A DNA stretch of 64,000 nt from Polynucleobacter sp. AP-Latsch-80-C2 (GTDB taxonomy: Bacteria; Pseudomonadota; Gammaproteobacteria; Burkholderiales; Burkholderiaceae), in contig NZ_JACVOY010000006.1 in assembly GCF_018882185.1 (NCBI RefSeq), positions 122,220-186,219 on the forward strand. The letters are read 5' to 3'. A model generated the notes under the pieces. That model was not told the DNA's origin. It did not search any database and was given only the letters and a program-made list of their open reading frames with translations. Position numbers and translations under genes: made by a program. Below are positions 11,960-21,950 of this stretch, one piece after another; positions within the stretch are counted from its first letter, which is position 1; the number at the start of each line of letters is the position of its first letter.

Positions 11960-13834
11960 TTATTCAATATTTTCTGGCGGTTGATCCGCCTGATACCGTT
12001 CAAACATCTGAACATAAGCCTGCTCAAGGTCTTTTGTAAATTGGGGGGTATCAAACAATCGGGTTGTTAGCCTATTGTTTACGAGCTTTTGTTTGAGAGC
12101 AGCAAGCTTTTCAGGATTATTCCCCAACGCTATCGCCAATGATTCATATTCTTCTTGAGTATGGGTAATCAACTCAGGCAAACCAATCGCGTTTAACAAG
12201 CTGGCTGCGACGCGACTAGCAAAAGAGTTACCCATCAATGTGAGTACAGGCAATCCAGCCCACAAAGCATCACTAGCAGTAGTGTGCGCATTACAAGGAA
12301 AAGCATCGATAAATAAATCGGCTAGTCGATGGCGAGCTAAATGTTCAGCGAGCAGCATATTTTTGGCAAATACCAATCTACTGGGATTGACGCCTTGCTT
12401 TTCTGCTTCTTGTCGTAAGTGATGGACTGCTGCTGCATTATCTTCATATAGCCACAGCACACTTCCCTCTACTGCTTTGAGAATTCTCATCCAACCCTCA
12501 AAAATAGCTGGCAATATTTTGTAGTTGTTATTAAAAGAGCAGAAGACAAAGCCTTGTTCTGGCAATCCAAGCTCTGCTCTCGTAAAGTCCCTATCCGAGA
12601 TGGTTCTTTTACGATCATTGACTTGATAGCTATTGGGAAGATAAGCAATCTTTTCCGAATAGGCTTGTTGAAGCTCTTTTGGAATCAGAGTTTTATCGGC
12701 GATCAGATAATCCATATAGTTCGCACTCATCGTACCTGGATACCCCAAATAACTTACCTGAATCGGCGCTGCACGACAAGCAAAGATTCCAGCTCTGCAG
12801 TTCTGCGTAAAGCCTTTTAAGTCCACGGCGATATCGATTTTTAGATTACGGCTCAGCTGCGCAATCTCGAGGTCAGACATTGCACTGGCATCAATGAATT
12901 GATCAAACGATTTTTCAAGGCGCGTTCGCATCTCGTCACCTTGACTTAGTCCAAATGAAATACCAATAAACTCAAACTGATTTTTATCATGTAGCTCAAT
13001 CAGCTCCGCCAATAAATAACCTGTCGCATGATTATGAAAATCCGCTGAAAAATACCCAATGCGAATCTTCTCTCCTTTGGGATGTTTTGGAATTAATCCT
13101 AAAGCAGGATTAGCGGGAAATTGATCATGCGCATAAATTGCCGAGGCTTGGCGATGGATCATAGGATCATCGCTCATCGCTAGCAAGGGAAAGGGGTTGC
13201 TCACCTTCTCGCCTGCAGCTACTTTTGCAAGCAGAACTTGAATATTGCCCTCGAGGTTTTCCCATGCAGAAACCTTGAGCTTCAAATACATCCAAACCCC
13301 TGCAGCCCAATCAACATTAGGATTGAGCGATAGCGCCTGCTCATAACAGCCTATGGCCTCTTCATAGCGCTTGAGCTCATCCAATGCATTGCCCTTATTA
13401 CACAGCGCTTCTGCATAGTTAGGATCTATGGCAAGTGCTTTTTCATAGAGTGCAATTGCCTCTTCGAATCGTTTTAATTCAAAAAAGGCAACCCCAGCAT
13501 TGGACCAACTCTCAGCATTCTGAGGATCTAAACGAGTTGCTTCTTCATATGCGCCCAACGCCTGATCAAATTGCCTTAACTTCGTATAGACATTTCCAAG
13601 ATTGCTATGGGCTACTGCGTATTCAGGAGCCACCTTGATCGTTGCCAAGAAAAAAGCTTTGGCATTTTCATATTGAGCGCTTTGGGCTGCCACTACCCCA
13701 AAAAACCTTAATGCATCAGGGTTATTTGGCTCTAGGCTCAAGACCTGCTTTAAATAGAGTTCCGCCGTCTCTAGATTAGAGTTTCTGAGCGCTTCAAGTG
13801 CTTGATTTAGGAGGGAGCCTATTTCAGGATTCAT
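11960..13834 (-). CDS. TPR / O-GlcNAc-transferase-like glycosyltransferase (GT41), copy 2
   Basis: This 624-residue paralogue of the protein encoded at 7142-9124 has the same architecture: MNPEIGSLLNQALEALRNSNLETAELYLKQ, then TPR units to about residue 200, then a GT41 catalytic domain. That domain includes IRIGYFSADFHNHATGYL, VSYLGYPGTMSANYMDYL, IAYLPNSYQVNDRKR, FCSFNNNYKILP and the identical block LTLMGNSFASRVAASLLNAI. It has about one TPR unit fewer. Most of the protein is only moderately similar to copy 1, but DNA 11983-12276 matches 7171-7464 without gaps and with few substitutions. Cytosolic; the acceptor is unknown. Confidence 0.9.
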   Translation of the reverse strand: MNPEIGSLLNQALEALRNSNLETAELYLKQVLSLEPNNPDALRFFGVVAAQSAQYENAKAFFLATIKVAPEYAVAHSNLGNVYTKLRQFDQALGAYEEATRLDPQNAESWSNAGVAFFELKRFEEAIALYEKALAIDPNYAEALCNKGNALDELKRYEEAIGCYEQALSLNPNVDWAAGVWMYLKLKVSAWENLEGNIQVLLAKVAAGEKVSNPFPLLAMSDDPMIHRQASAIYAHDQFPANPALGLIPKHPKGEKIRIGYFSADFHNHATGYLLAELIELHDKNQFEFIGISFGLSQGDEMRTRLEKSFDQFIDASAMSDLEIAQLSRNLKIDIAVDLKGFTQNCRAGIFACRAAPIQVSYLGYPGTMSANYMDYLIADKTLIPKELQQAYSEKIAYLPNSYQVNDRKRTISDRDFTRAELGLPEQGFVFCSFNNNYKILPAIFEGWMRILKAVEGSVLWLYEDNAAAVHHLRQEAEKQGVNPSRLVFAKNMLLAEHLARHRLADLFIDAFPCNAHTTASDALWAGLPVLTLMGNSFASRVAASLLNAIGLPELITHTQEEYESLAIALGNNPEKLAALKQKLVNNRLTTRLFDTPQFTKDLEQAYVQMFERYQADQPPENIE

Positions 13835-13920
13835 GGTTCAATGTTACTTTAACCATAATAAAAATAAGCAAAATTCAAAATTTGCCCCGTCAGACAAATA
13901 CTCTCGAAAAGGTCTCATCT

Positions 13921-14889
13921 GTGAAAAAACTGATTCTAATTGCTTCCGCGTTTACAGGCCTAGTACTCACACAAATTTCACATGCAGCCTACCCCGAGAA
14001 GTCGATTCGCCTGGTTGTTCCATTCGCCACAGGAGGCACCTCGGAGATTGTGGCGCGCTCAGTGGCAAATAGCCTGTCCACAAGCTTAGGTCAATCCGTC
14101 TATGTTGATAACAAACCTGGTGGCGCTGGAAACATTGCCATGGAAGAAGTCAAGCGCGCCAACCCGGACGGCTACACCCTCATCTTGGGTCACGTTGGCA
14201 CCCTTGCAGTAAACCCTGCTTTGTTTGGCAGCAAGTTACCATATGACTCCAATAAAGATTTTGCTCCAGTAACTTTGGTTGCAAAAGTACCTAATGTGAT
14301 TGCCGTAAGCAGTAAGAGCCCCTATAAAACATTAGCTGACCTAGTAGCCGATGCTAAAAAGAATCCTGGGAAAATTAATTATGGCTCTGCAGGCAATGGT
14401 AGTGCCGGCCACCTTGCTATGGAATACTTTTCTGCAGTTGCCGGTATTGATTTAGTTCATGTCCCCTACAAAGGATCTGGTCCAATGTTGACCGATCTGA
14501 TTGGCGGGCAGATCCAAGCTACCTTTAATGGTCTTCCTTCCTTAATGGGACAAATTAGCGGCGGTGCCTTACGCCCTTTGGCTGTAGGCTCCTCAGAAAG
14601 ATCCAAAGTACTGCCTAATGTCCCCACCATTGCTGAATCTGGTTATAAGGGCTTTGAAACCTCCCAATGGTACGGAATCATGGCACCAGCAGGTACACCA
14701 AAACCCATTATTGATAAGCTCCAAAAAGAAATTGCCAAGTCTCTTAAAAATAAAGAAGATTCAAAACGCATGCTAGAAGATGGCGCCGTATTAATTGGAG
14801 ATACTCCTGAGCAATTTGCTGCCTTCATCAAAGTAGAGCAAGGCCGCTGGGGCAAGGTAGTTGAGAAAGCCGGTATTCAGGTAGATTGA
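13921..14889 (+). CDS. Bug/TctC-family extracytoplasmic solute-binding protein
   Basis: This periplasmic binding protein of the tripartite tricarboxylate transporter (TctC/Bug) family is about 322 residues long. The Sec signal peptide (KKLILIASAFTGLVLTQISHAA) is followed by YPEKSIRLVVPFATGG, then NPGKINYGSAGNGSAGHLAMEYF and VPYKGSGPMLTDLIGGQIQATF, all hallmark Bug motifs. The chosen start is GTG 13921, because the longer in-frame ATG at 13798 puts 41 non-family residues before the signal peptide. It binds small carboxylates or aromatic acids, ligand unknown. No tctA/tctB membrane genes are nearby. A second Bug gene follows after 7 bases. Confidence 0.9.
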   Translation: MKKLILIASAFTGLVLTQISHAAYPEKSIRLVVPFATGGTSEIVARSVANSLSTSLGQSVYVDNKPGGAGNIAMEEVKRANPDGYTLILGHVGTLAVNPALFGSKLPYDSNKDFAPVTLVAKVPNVIAVSSKSPYKTLADLVADAKKNPGKINYGSAGNGSAGHLAMEYFSAVAGIDLVHVPYKGSGPMLTDLIGGQIQATFNGLPSLMGQISGGALRPLAVGSSERSKVLPNVPTIAESGYKGFETSQWYGIMAPAGTPKPIIDKLQKEIAKSLKNKEDSKRMLEDGAVLIGDTPEQFAAFIKVEQGRWGKVVEKAGIQVD

Positions 14890-14896
14890 GTTAGCG

Positions 14897-15868
14897 ATGA
14901 AAACCCTATCTTCTAGCCTCCTCACTTTTTTGATTTGCATCTGCAGCCTTGGCATTGCGAACGCACAAAATAACTACCCCAATCGAACGATTCAAACCAT
15001 CATGCCGCTTCAAGCTGGTAGTGGTGTTGATATTCTCTTTCGTCCTATTGCCCAAAAGATGGGTGAGAACTTGGGTCAAGCCATCACGATTGAAAATATT
15101 TCCGGTGGCGCAGGTTTAATTGGAACCGCAAAGGTAGCGCAGAGCCCTGCAGAAGGCTATGTTCTAGGAGTCTTTAACGACAGTATTCTGACGATGCTGC
15201 CCAATCTCTATAAAAAGATTGATTACGATCCAGCGCAAAGTTTTGCGCCGATCTCAGAAGTAGCGGCTATTACTTTCGTACTCGTTGCGAATCCTAACTT
15301 TCCAGGAAATACAGCGGCAGACTTAGTGCGTATTGCCAAAGAAAAGCCCGGAAAGATTGACTACGCCTCTGGTGGTAATGGATCCCCTCAACATATTGGT
15401 ATGGAAATCTTTCGTCAATATACCGGCGCACCCATTGTGCATATTCCTTATCGCGGGGCTGCAGCAGCGGTCACTGATGTGATGGCTGGACAAGTGCCCA
15501 TAATGATTAGCGCCCTCTCAGTTGTCCTTCCCCACATTCGTGCGGGCAAGCTAAAGGTCTTGGGTGTTGCTAGTAAAACCCGTTCTCCGCTTTTGCCAAA
15601 TGCCCCCACCATTGATGAGAGCGTGAAAGGTTATGAGTTCTCTACTTGGGGTGCGTTACTGGCGCCAAAAGGAACACCGCCAGCCGCAATTGAAAAACTC
15701 AATGAATCTTTAGCAACTGCGCTCAAAGATCCGAAGCTGCGCGAGCAACTGATTTCTCAAGGTTTTGAATTTGTTCCGCTAGGCCCAGATCATTTAAAAA
15801 ATATGATCGCCCAAGGCTTAATAAAAATGAAGAAGGTCATTAAGGATGGTGGCATTCAGCCTGATTGA
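14897..15868 (+). CDS. Bug/TctC-family extracytoplasmic solute-binding protein
   Basis: This is a 323-residue second Bug protein. The signal peptide MKTLSSSLLTFLICICSLGIANA precedes YPNRTIQTIMPLQAGSG. Family motifs KPGKIDYASGGNGSPQHIGMEIF and VPIMISALSVVLPHIRAGKLK are present. It lies 7 bases after the first Bug gene and is probably cotranscribed, but similarity between the two is only family-level, so their ligands may differ. Bug families are strongly expanded in Burkholderiales (established), and orphan copies without a cognate transporter are common. Confidence 0.9.
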   Translation: MKTLSSSLLTFLICICSLGIANAQNNYPNRTIQTIMPLQAGSGVDILFRPIAQKMGENLGQAITIENISGGAGLIGTAKVAQSPAEGYVLGVFNDSILTMLPNLYKKIDYDPAQSFAPISEVAAITFVLVANPNFPGNTAADLVRIAKEKPGKIDYASGGNGSPQHIGMEIFRQYTGAPIVHIPYRGAAAAVTDVMAGQVPIMISALSVVLPHIRAGKLKVLGVASKTRSPLLPNAPTIDESVKGYEFSTWGALLAPKGTPPAAIEKLNESLATALKDPKLREQLISQGFEFVPLGPDHLKNMIAQGLIKMKKVIKDGGIQPD

Positions 15869-15887
15869 GGCTGAATACTTTTACTGC

Positions 15888-16625
15888 TTATCTTCTTTGA
15901 TAGCTATTGGATAAATTGTCCTGCAAGACATAAGCAATGCCATTTGCAATCAGCGACAGCTCTTGATCCAACACTCTGGATTTATAAGTCCAACCAGCGG
16001 GTAACTTGAGTTGCTTAGCTAGATCTGGCAAATCACTCATCGCAAGATTGGGATTGACGATTTGAGAATACGACTGCATGACATACGCATCACCAGCAGG
16101 TGATTTGAGCTCATAAATGGGTGTGCCAGCCTTATAGACAAAGTTGGTAGTGCGGCTAATTTCGTTAGGAGAAAATTGCTTACTGCCCATCAATTGCTTG
16201 AGTAAATTTAATTGAACGGTGGCCCGTAAATGCATCTCCATGCCACTAAACGATTCCTTGGTTGGATTAACGGTATCACCCGCCGCCTGAATCTCATCCA
16301 TCATCCAGTAACGCGGGCCGTTCAGAACCACGAAGGAAGCGCCATAGGCCTTTTCAACGGATTCTTTGGTAATGGTCTTCCACTGATCTTCAGGGCAAAG
16401 ATTAAGTCCCTGAGTATTAAAAACTTTAACCTCTAATTTTAAAAAATCACGTTTGCCATAAAGGACTTCGCAATAACGTTGATTGCGCAAGTTGGAAATA
16501 CTCTTTTCAAACTTGGGCGATGTCGTTTCTGCGGCATGCCCATAAGTACCTAGAGCACAAGCCATCAAGCCAAGAAGCAACAACAAGCCATTGATCCTTT
16601 TCAAGCACGATATATTAAAGATCAT
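15888..16625 (-). CDS. exported protein of unknown function
   Basis: This 245-residue protein begins with a basic then hydrophobic stretch (CLKRINGLLLLLGLMACALG) ending in TYGHA-AET, a Sec signal peptide; MAC-A could also be read as a weak lipobox. The mature part has YCEVLYGKRDFLKLEVKVFNTQGLNLCP and later RATVQLNLLKQLMG, with no catalytic motif I can name. Two cysteines near the mature N-terminus may form a disulfide. It is convergent with the Bug pair (20 bases between stops). Similar hypothetical exported proteins exist in proteobacteria, but I assign no function. Confidence 0.75.
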   Translation of the reverse strand: MIFNISCLKRINGLLLLLGLMACALGTYGHAAETTSPKFEKSISNLRNQRYCEVLYGKRDFLKLEVKVFNTQGLNLCPEDQWKTITKESVEKAYGASFVVLNGPRYWMMDEIQAAGDTVNPTKESFSGMEMHLRATVQLNLLKQLMGSKQFSPNEISRTTNFVYKAGTPIYELKSPAGDAYVMQSYSQIVNPNLAMSDLPDLAKQLKLPAGWTYKSRVLDQELSLIANGIAYVLQDNLSNSYQRR

Positions 16626-16682
16626 ATAAACCCTCTTTGTATTGATCTTCTACTGTAGCAAAAATATGGGTAGCAAGAAAGT

Positions 16683-16709
16683 AAAAAGGTTGCCATTAGC
16701 AACCTTTTT
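16683..16709 (-). terminator. intrinsic terminator after the MFS gene
   Basis: A perfect stem AAAAAGGTTGC / GCAACCTTTTT with loop CATTA lies 34 bases past the stop of the minus-strand MFS gene. It ends in a T run in that direction and may also insulate the next minus-strand gene. Confidence 0.88.
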
Positions 16710-16742
16710 ACTTCGATACTTTTGATTCTCTACTAAATTAAA

Positions 16743-17993
16743 TTATGCCGCTTGTAACTTCATATATTTAGCACGCATTGGGCGCAATACAAAGAATGCG
16801 AGCACTGCTGCTGTAGCATCTAAAGCAATCATGATTGCAAATACTGGCATCCAACTATCCGCTGCTCCATGAATATATGCAGCAATAGGACCTCCAATAA
16901 TGGAACCTACACCTTGTGCCATATATAAGAAGCCATAGTTGGTAGTCGCATGTTTCTGTCCAAAGGTATCCGTCAGAGTGGATGGAAATAAGGAGAAAAT
17001 TTCACCCCAGCCAAAGAACACAATGCCGGATAACAATACAAACATAACAGGGTCAGAACGCGTCATTACCCAAAAGAACATGGCCACTGCTTCGAGACCA
17101 AAGGCAATTGTCATAGTGTATTCACGACCAAGACGGTCAGATACCCAGCCAAAGAAAGGACGTGTTAAACCGTTAGTCACTCGGTCAATTGTCAAAGCTA
17201 AGGGAAGAGCTGCCATTCCAAATACCGTGGCCGCAGTAATTCCAAAATCTTTAGCAAATGCGCCCATTTGAGATATGACCATCAAACCTGATGTAGACAT
17301 CATGGACATCATCAAAAACATCAACCAAAAAACAGGGGTCTTGAGCATAGTTTTTGGTGATGTACCAGATGCTGCTGCCTCAATTTGACCCGCTGTTTGC
17401 ACACGATCTGCGTGTGGCATACGAATACCTTGAGCTGCAAGTAAGCCAACTGCGCCAATGATGTAACCAAAGACCGTTAAGGTCCCCTGCAGGCCTGACT
17501 CAGCTAAGCTGGTTGCAATAGGGAAGGTAGTCAGTAAAGCGCCAATTCCATAACCCGCAGCAACCATGCCCACTGCAAAGCCACGATTATTTGGGAACCA
17601 GCGCACCATCAAACCAACTACGCCGATATAAACAATGCCAGTTCCAAGTCCACCTAAAACACCATAGGTAATGTAGAGACTAGAAACGGTGGTGAGATTA
17701 GCAGATAAAACCCAGCTCAATCCAGTCAAGATTGTTCCAAGAGAAAGCAATAAACGTGGGCCAAATTTTTCAACCAAGTAACCTTGGAAAGGTGAAAAGA
17801 ATGTTTGCAACACAATCAAAATGGAAAAAGTCACTTGCAATTCAGTCAAGGTAACGCCCAGTTGACCCATGATGGGCTTAGTGAATAGCGCCCAGACATA
17901 TTGAGGACTTGAAATAGACATCATGCAAATGACGCCGAGAGCCAATTGAACCCACTTTGACTTCAGCGGGTTTCCCTTTGATGCTGTACTCAT
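16743..17993 (-). CDS. MFS transporter, oxalate/formate antiporter (OFA) family-like
   Basis: This 416-residue major-facilitator protein has twelve hydrophobic segments. The N-terminus (WVQLALGVICMMSISSPQYVWALF) and the loop GYLVEKFGPRLLLSLGTILTGLSW give the typical MFS motif A region. Loop 8-9 contains RPFFGWVSDRLGREYTM, the second motif A. The overall pattern matches the OFA family (oxalate/formate or monocarboxylate exchange), but the substrate cannot be fixed from sequence. Monocistronic: its terminator is at 16683-16709 and groL lies upstream with its own terminator. Both key Asp/Arg motif residues are intact. Confidence 0.85.
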   Translation of the reverse strand: MSTASKGNPLKSKWVQLALGVICMMSISSPQYVWALFTKPIMGQLGVTLTELQVTFSILIVLQTFFSPFQGYLVEKFGPRLLLSLGTILTGLSWVLSANLTTVSSLYITYGVLGGLGTGIVYIGVVGLMVRWFPNNRGFAVGMVAAGYGIGALLTTFPIATSLAESGLQGTLTVFGYIIGAVGLLAAQGIRMPHADRVQTAGQIEAAASGTSPKTMLKTPVFWLMFLMMSMMSTSGLMVISQMGAFAKDFGITAATVFGMAALPLALTIDRVTNGLTRPFFGWVSDRLGREYTMTIAFGLEAVAMFFWVMTRSDPVMFVLLSGIVFFGWGEIFSLFPSTLTDTFGQKHATTNYGFLYMAQGVGSIIGGPIAAYIHGAADSWMPVFAIMIALDATAAVLAFFVLRPMRAKYMKLQAA

Positions 17994-18130
17994 ATTTATC
18001 TCCTATGTATTGAAGCCAATTTTTATTGATTAGTTATTTTTATAGATTCGCTAGGGGTAATTACTAAATAAATCACCATCTTGGTGCTTTATGCTGCTTT
18101 TTGAATCATATGCCCATTTTTTGGGGGTCA

Positions 18131-18162
18131 AAAAAACGCCTGGTTTTGTGAACCAGGCGTTT
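18131..18162 (-). terminator. intrinsic terminator of groSL
   Basis: A perfect 12-bp stem (AAACGCCTGGTT / AACCAGGCGTTT) with a 5-base loop is followed on the minus strand by a T run (complement of the A tract 18131-18136). It lies 40 bases past the groL stop. Confidence 0.93.
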
Positions 18163-18201
18163 GTGTTTCTACAGCAAGTAAGCTGTGGAAGGTAAGGCGA
18201 A

Positions 18202-19869
<1,668 letters not shown>

Positions 19870-19882
19870 TTAAATACTGAAA

Positions 19883-20173
19883 TTACTTCTGTACAACAGC
19901 CATGATGTCTTCTTCGCGCATTACGAGAAGCTCGTCGCCGTCGACCTTGACTGTTTGACCTGCATATTTGCCAAATAACACGCGATCGCCAACTTTGACG
20001 TCAGGTGCATTCAACTTACCGCTGTCATCACGTTTGCCTGGGCCTACTGCCAATACTTCGCCTTGGTCAGGTTTTTCAGCAGCAGCGTCAGGAATGATGA
20101 TTCCAGAGGCAGTTTTTGATTCTTGATCTAAACGTTTGATGATTACGCGATCATGTAAAGGACGCAGATTCAT
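19883..20173 (-). CDS. groS: 10 kDa co-chaperonin GroES
   Basis: This 96-residue lid of the chaperonin is full length. It begins [31 protein letters not shown], which contains the mobile loop that contacts GroEL, and ends [16 protein letters not shown] Shine-Dalgarno GGAGAAGG stands directly upstream of the ATG. First gene of the groSL operon. Confidence 0.99.
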   Translation of the reverse strand: MNLRPLHDRVIIKRLDQESKTASGIIIPDAAAEKPDQGEVLAVGPGKRDDSGKLNAPDVKVGDRVLFGKYAGQTVKVDGDELLVMREEDIMAVVQK

Positions 20174-20281
20174 TCCTTCTCCTATGTTAGTAATTGTTAA
20201 CTAATTAAAAAACCAATATAAATCAATGCTTTGTAATCTCTTCACACGGAAGCTAAGGGAAAAATACCCAAAACCACCCTT

Positions 20282-20308
20282 TTAGCACTCGCGTGTCGGG
20301 AGTGCTGA
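20282..20308. promoter_or_regulatory. CIRCE operator (HrcA binding site)
   Basis: TTAGCACTC-N9-GAGTGCTGA matches the CIRCE consensus TTAGCACTC-N9-GAGTGCTAA with one substitution. It overlaps the start of the groES -10 region and lies about 110 bases before groS. HrcA would repress groSL until heat stress titrates it (established for the family); hrcA itself is not in the window. Confidence 0.95.
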
Positions 20309-20337
20309 TTATATAGGTCTATTTCCAGCAATTTCAA
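20308..20337 (-). promoter_or_regulatory. groSL housekeeping-type promoter
   Basis: On the minus strand a TTGAAA (-35) and a perfect TATAAT (-10) are separated by 18 bases. The CIRCE repeat starts at the last base of the -10, the standard placement for HrcA repression. No sigma-32-type element was distinguished. The gap 20174-20482 otherwise holds the 5' leader of groS and, at its other end, the upstream region of the EAL-like gene. Confidence 0.85.
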
Positions 20338-20397
20338 GGGCAGATCACCATAAATTCTTTAAGGATTTAGGCCCTATCTATACTGAGCACAGGCTGG

Positions 20398-20411
20398 TAG
20401 GTCATTTCCTA
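20398..20411. promoter_or_regulatory. BvgA/EvgA-like inverted heptad site
   Basis: TAGGTCA abuts TTTCCTA. The Bordetella BvgA heptad is TTTC(C/T)TA, and the primary fhaB site is an abutting inverted pair (TAAGAAA/TTTCCTA). One heptad here is a perfect match and the partner is degenerate; GTAGG/CCTAC also forms an inverted repeat with 6 bases between. It is 78 bases upstream of the operon encoding a BvgA-like regulator. A weak promoter candidate (TTACCG-N17-TAGACT, 20434-20462) lies between. Autoregulation is inferred. Confidence 0.5.
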
Positions 20412-20488
20412 CAGATAAATCAGCCTTAAGCCCTTACCGCTCCAATCCGTCCTGCCTAGACTGGATAGTCACAGATTGGAGAATGCTG

Positions 20489-21322
20489 ATGAGCCCGAAA
20501 TCCCGGCTGTACACGCTTGTAAAGGCATGGAAGAACAAACCCTTCCAAGAAGTACGAGACGCCTGTGGCGACCCCTGGCTTGGCTTGAGTAGCCAAGCCC
20601 TCGAAGAACATCAATCCTGGTCAAAAAGACAAGCGATTGGCCATGAACCCATTTTTAACGGCAAAGGCACAAAACTGACTGGAACTTTATTTAGACCCCT
20701 ATTGGCCAGCACCGACATGCAATTGTTGCGCTTATTCATGGAAGGCTTGGATAGTGTTTCCTATTGGTATCGCAGCGGTCGCTTTATTCCAGGTATTTTG
20801 CCGATCCCAGCGCATGCCCTTGCCTCAAGTAAATACATTGATGCCTTATCAGATCTGATTCTGAACTCTCGCTTACCGGTAGGTCTTGTTACTTTAGGAA
20901 TTCAAACATTACCGGATTCCAAATTAGAAGAATCTTGCAAAGAAGGTTTATTGCGATTGCGCCGGTTAGGCGTCCTCATTCATTTGCTGCAATTTTCTGG
21001 AAGCGTAGAGCAACTGCATTGGATCGAAGAACTCCAGATGGAAGGTGTGCATTTAGATATGACGCTCTTTCGTCAAACAGCACTGCCTACGCACTTGCTA
21101 TCGGAGCTCCGAAAATCCAGAATCCAAATCTACGCTAGCAATTTAACGCTCGTAAGGGATTTAGAAAACGCAACATTGTTACAAGCTGATCACTGTTATG
21201 GCGGCCTCATGATGCCTCCATTAAGTAGGCACCAAATGCTGCAGATCAATGACAGCCGAATCGCTAAAGCCATTTTTTCGCTGCACCCTCATCCACAACC
21301 AAACCAAAACGGAGACAAGTAA
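20489..21322 (+). CDS. degenerate EAL-domain protein (BvgR-like), probably catalytically inactive
   Basis: This protein of about 277 residues aligns by eye with EAL phosphodiesterases. HEPIFNGKGTKLTGTLFRPLL stands where the catalytic block (xPIVDxxxxxxxGxEALLRW) belongs, but the EAL Glu is replaced. GVLIHLLQFSGS stands for the LDDFG block, VHLDMTLFRQ for the IKID block, QIYASNL for AEGVE, and ADHCYGGLMMPPLS for the QGYLFSxP block. Most metal ligands appear lost, so a binding or regulatory role is likelier than c-di-GMP hydrolysis. GGAG 7 bases before ATG 20489 favours that start over ATG 20483. The stop overlaps the next start (TAATG). Bordetella BvgR is also a non-canonical EAL protein next to bvgAS. 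Confidence 0.7.
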   Translation: MSPKSRLYTLVKAWKNKPFQEVRDACGDPWLGLSSQALEEHQSWSKRQAIGHEPIFNGKGTKLTGTLFRPLLASTDMQLLRLFMEGLDSVSYWYRSGRFIPGILPIPAHALASSKYIDALSDLILNSRLPVGLVTLGIQTLPDSKLEESCKEGLLRLRRLGVLIHLLQFSGSVEQLHWIEELQMEGVHLDMTLFRQTALPTHLLSELRKSRIQIYASNLTLVRDLENATLLQADHCYGGLMMPPLSRHQMLQINDSRIAKAIFSLHPHPQPNQNGDK

Positions 21323-21945
21323 TGAGAAAACGCGTGATGTTAGTAGACGATCATCCAGCAATGCTGATGGCATTAAAAAGTATGTTGCAAGACCAATTGC
21401 TGTTTGAGATTGCGGGGCAAGCCCAGAACGGGGAGGAGTGCCTACGCTCGATTAAAGAAGTCAATCCCAATATGATGATTTTGGATCTCGATATGCCCAA
21501 GACGGATGGCTTTGATGTCATTCGCAGGATTGGTTTGATGTATCCCGATATTCGCATCCTAGTACTCTCTAGCTTAGATGAGGCCGTTTATGGAGGCAGA
21601 GTTCGCTCATTAGGGGCACATGGCTTTGTGAATAAGACTGCTGGTGCCGACGTGATCTTAGCTGCGTGCGTTGCCATTTCACAGGGCTATAACTTTTTTA
21701 CCCACGGTAAGAACGGCAACAGCTCATTGAGCGATAACGATAAGCTGGCACTCATCTCAGATCGGGAACTACAAGTCATGAAATACCTTGGTAAGGGTAA
21801 TACCAACCAACAAATTTCAGACATGCTGCATATCAGCAATAAAACGGTAGCCACTTATAAAACCAGAGTCTTTGACAAGCTAGGCATTAATAATATTGCT
21901 GACCTCATCTTATTCTGCCGTATGAACAACATTATCGAAAGTTAA
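21322..21945 (+). CDS. NarL/FixJ (LuxR-type) response regulator, BvgA/EvgA-like
   Basis: This is a 207-residue two-domain regulator. The receiver (residues 1-125) has acidic pocket DD at 9-10, phosphoacceptor Asp in MMILDLDMPKTDG (about residue 55) and switch Lys in FVNKTAG. The C-terminal LuxR helix-turn-helix (about 143-205) reads LISDRELQVMKYLGKGNTNQQ then ISNKTVATYKTRVFDKLGI. The start overlaps the stop of the EAL-like gene, with GGAG 7 bases upstream. The downstream gene is a hybrid kinase with a His-phosphotransfer domain, the expected phosphate donor. Size and order match BvgA/EvgA. Confidence 0.9.
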   Translation: MRKRVMLVDDHPAMLMALKSMLQDQLLFEIAGQAQNGEECLRSIKEVNPNMMILDLDMPKTDGFDVIRRIGLMYPDIRILVLSSLDEAVYGGRVRSLGAHGFVNKTAGADVILAACVAISQGYNFFTHGKNGNSSLSDNDKLALISDRELQVMKYLGKGNTNQQISDMLHISNKTVATYKTRVFDKLGINNIADLILFCRMNNIIES

Positions 21946-21950
21946 AGCAC

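Noticed and set aside
13798..13920. 41-residue extension of the first Bug protein
   Set aside because: It overlaps the GT41 gene start and puts non-family residues ahead of a normal signal peptide at GTG 13921.
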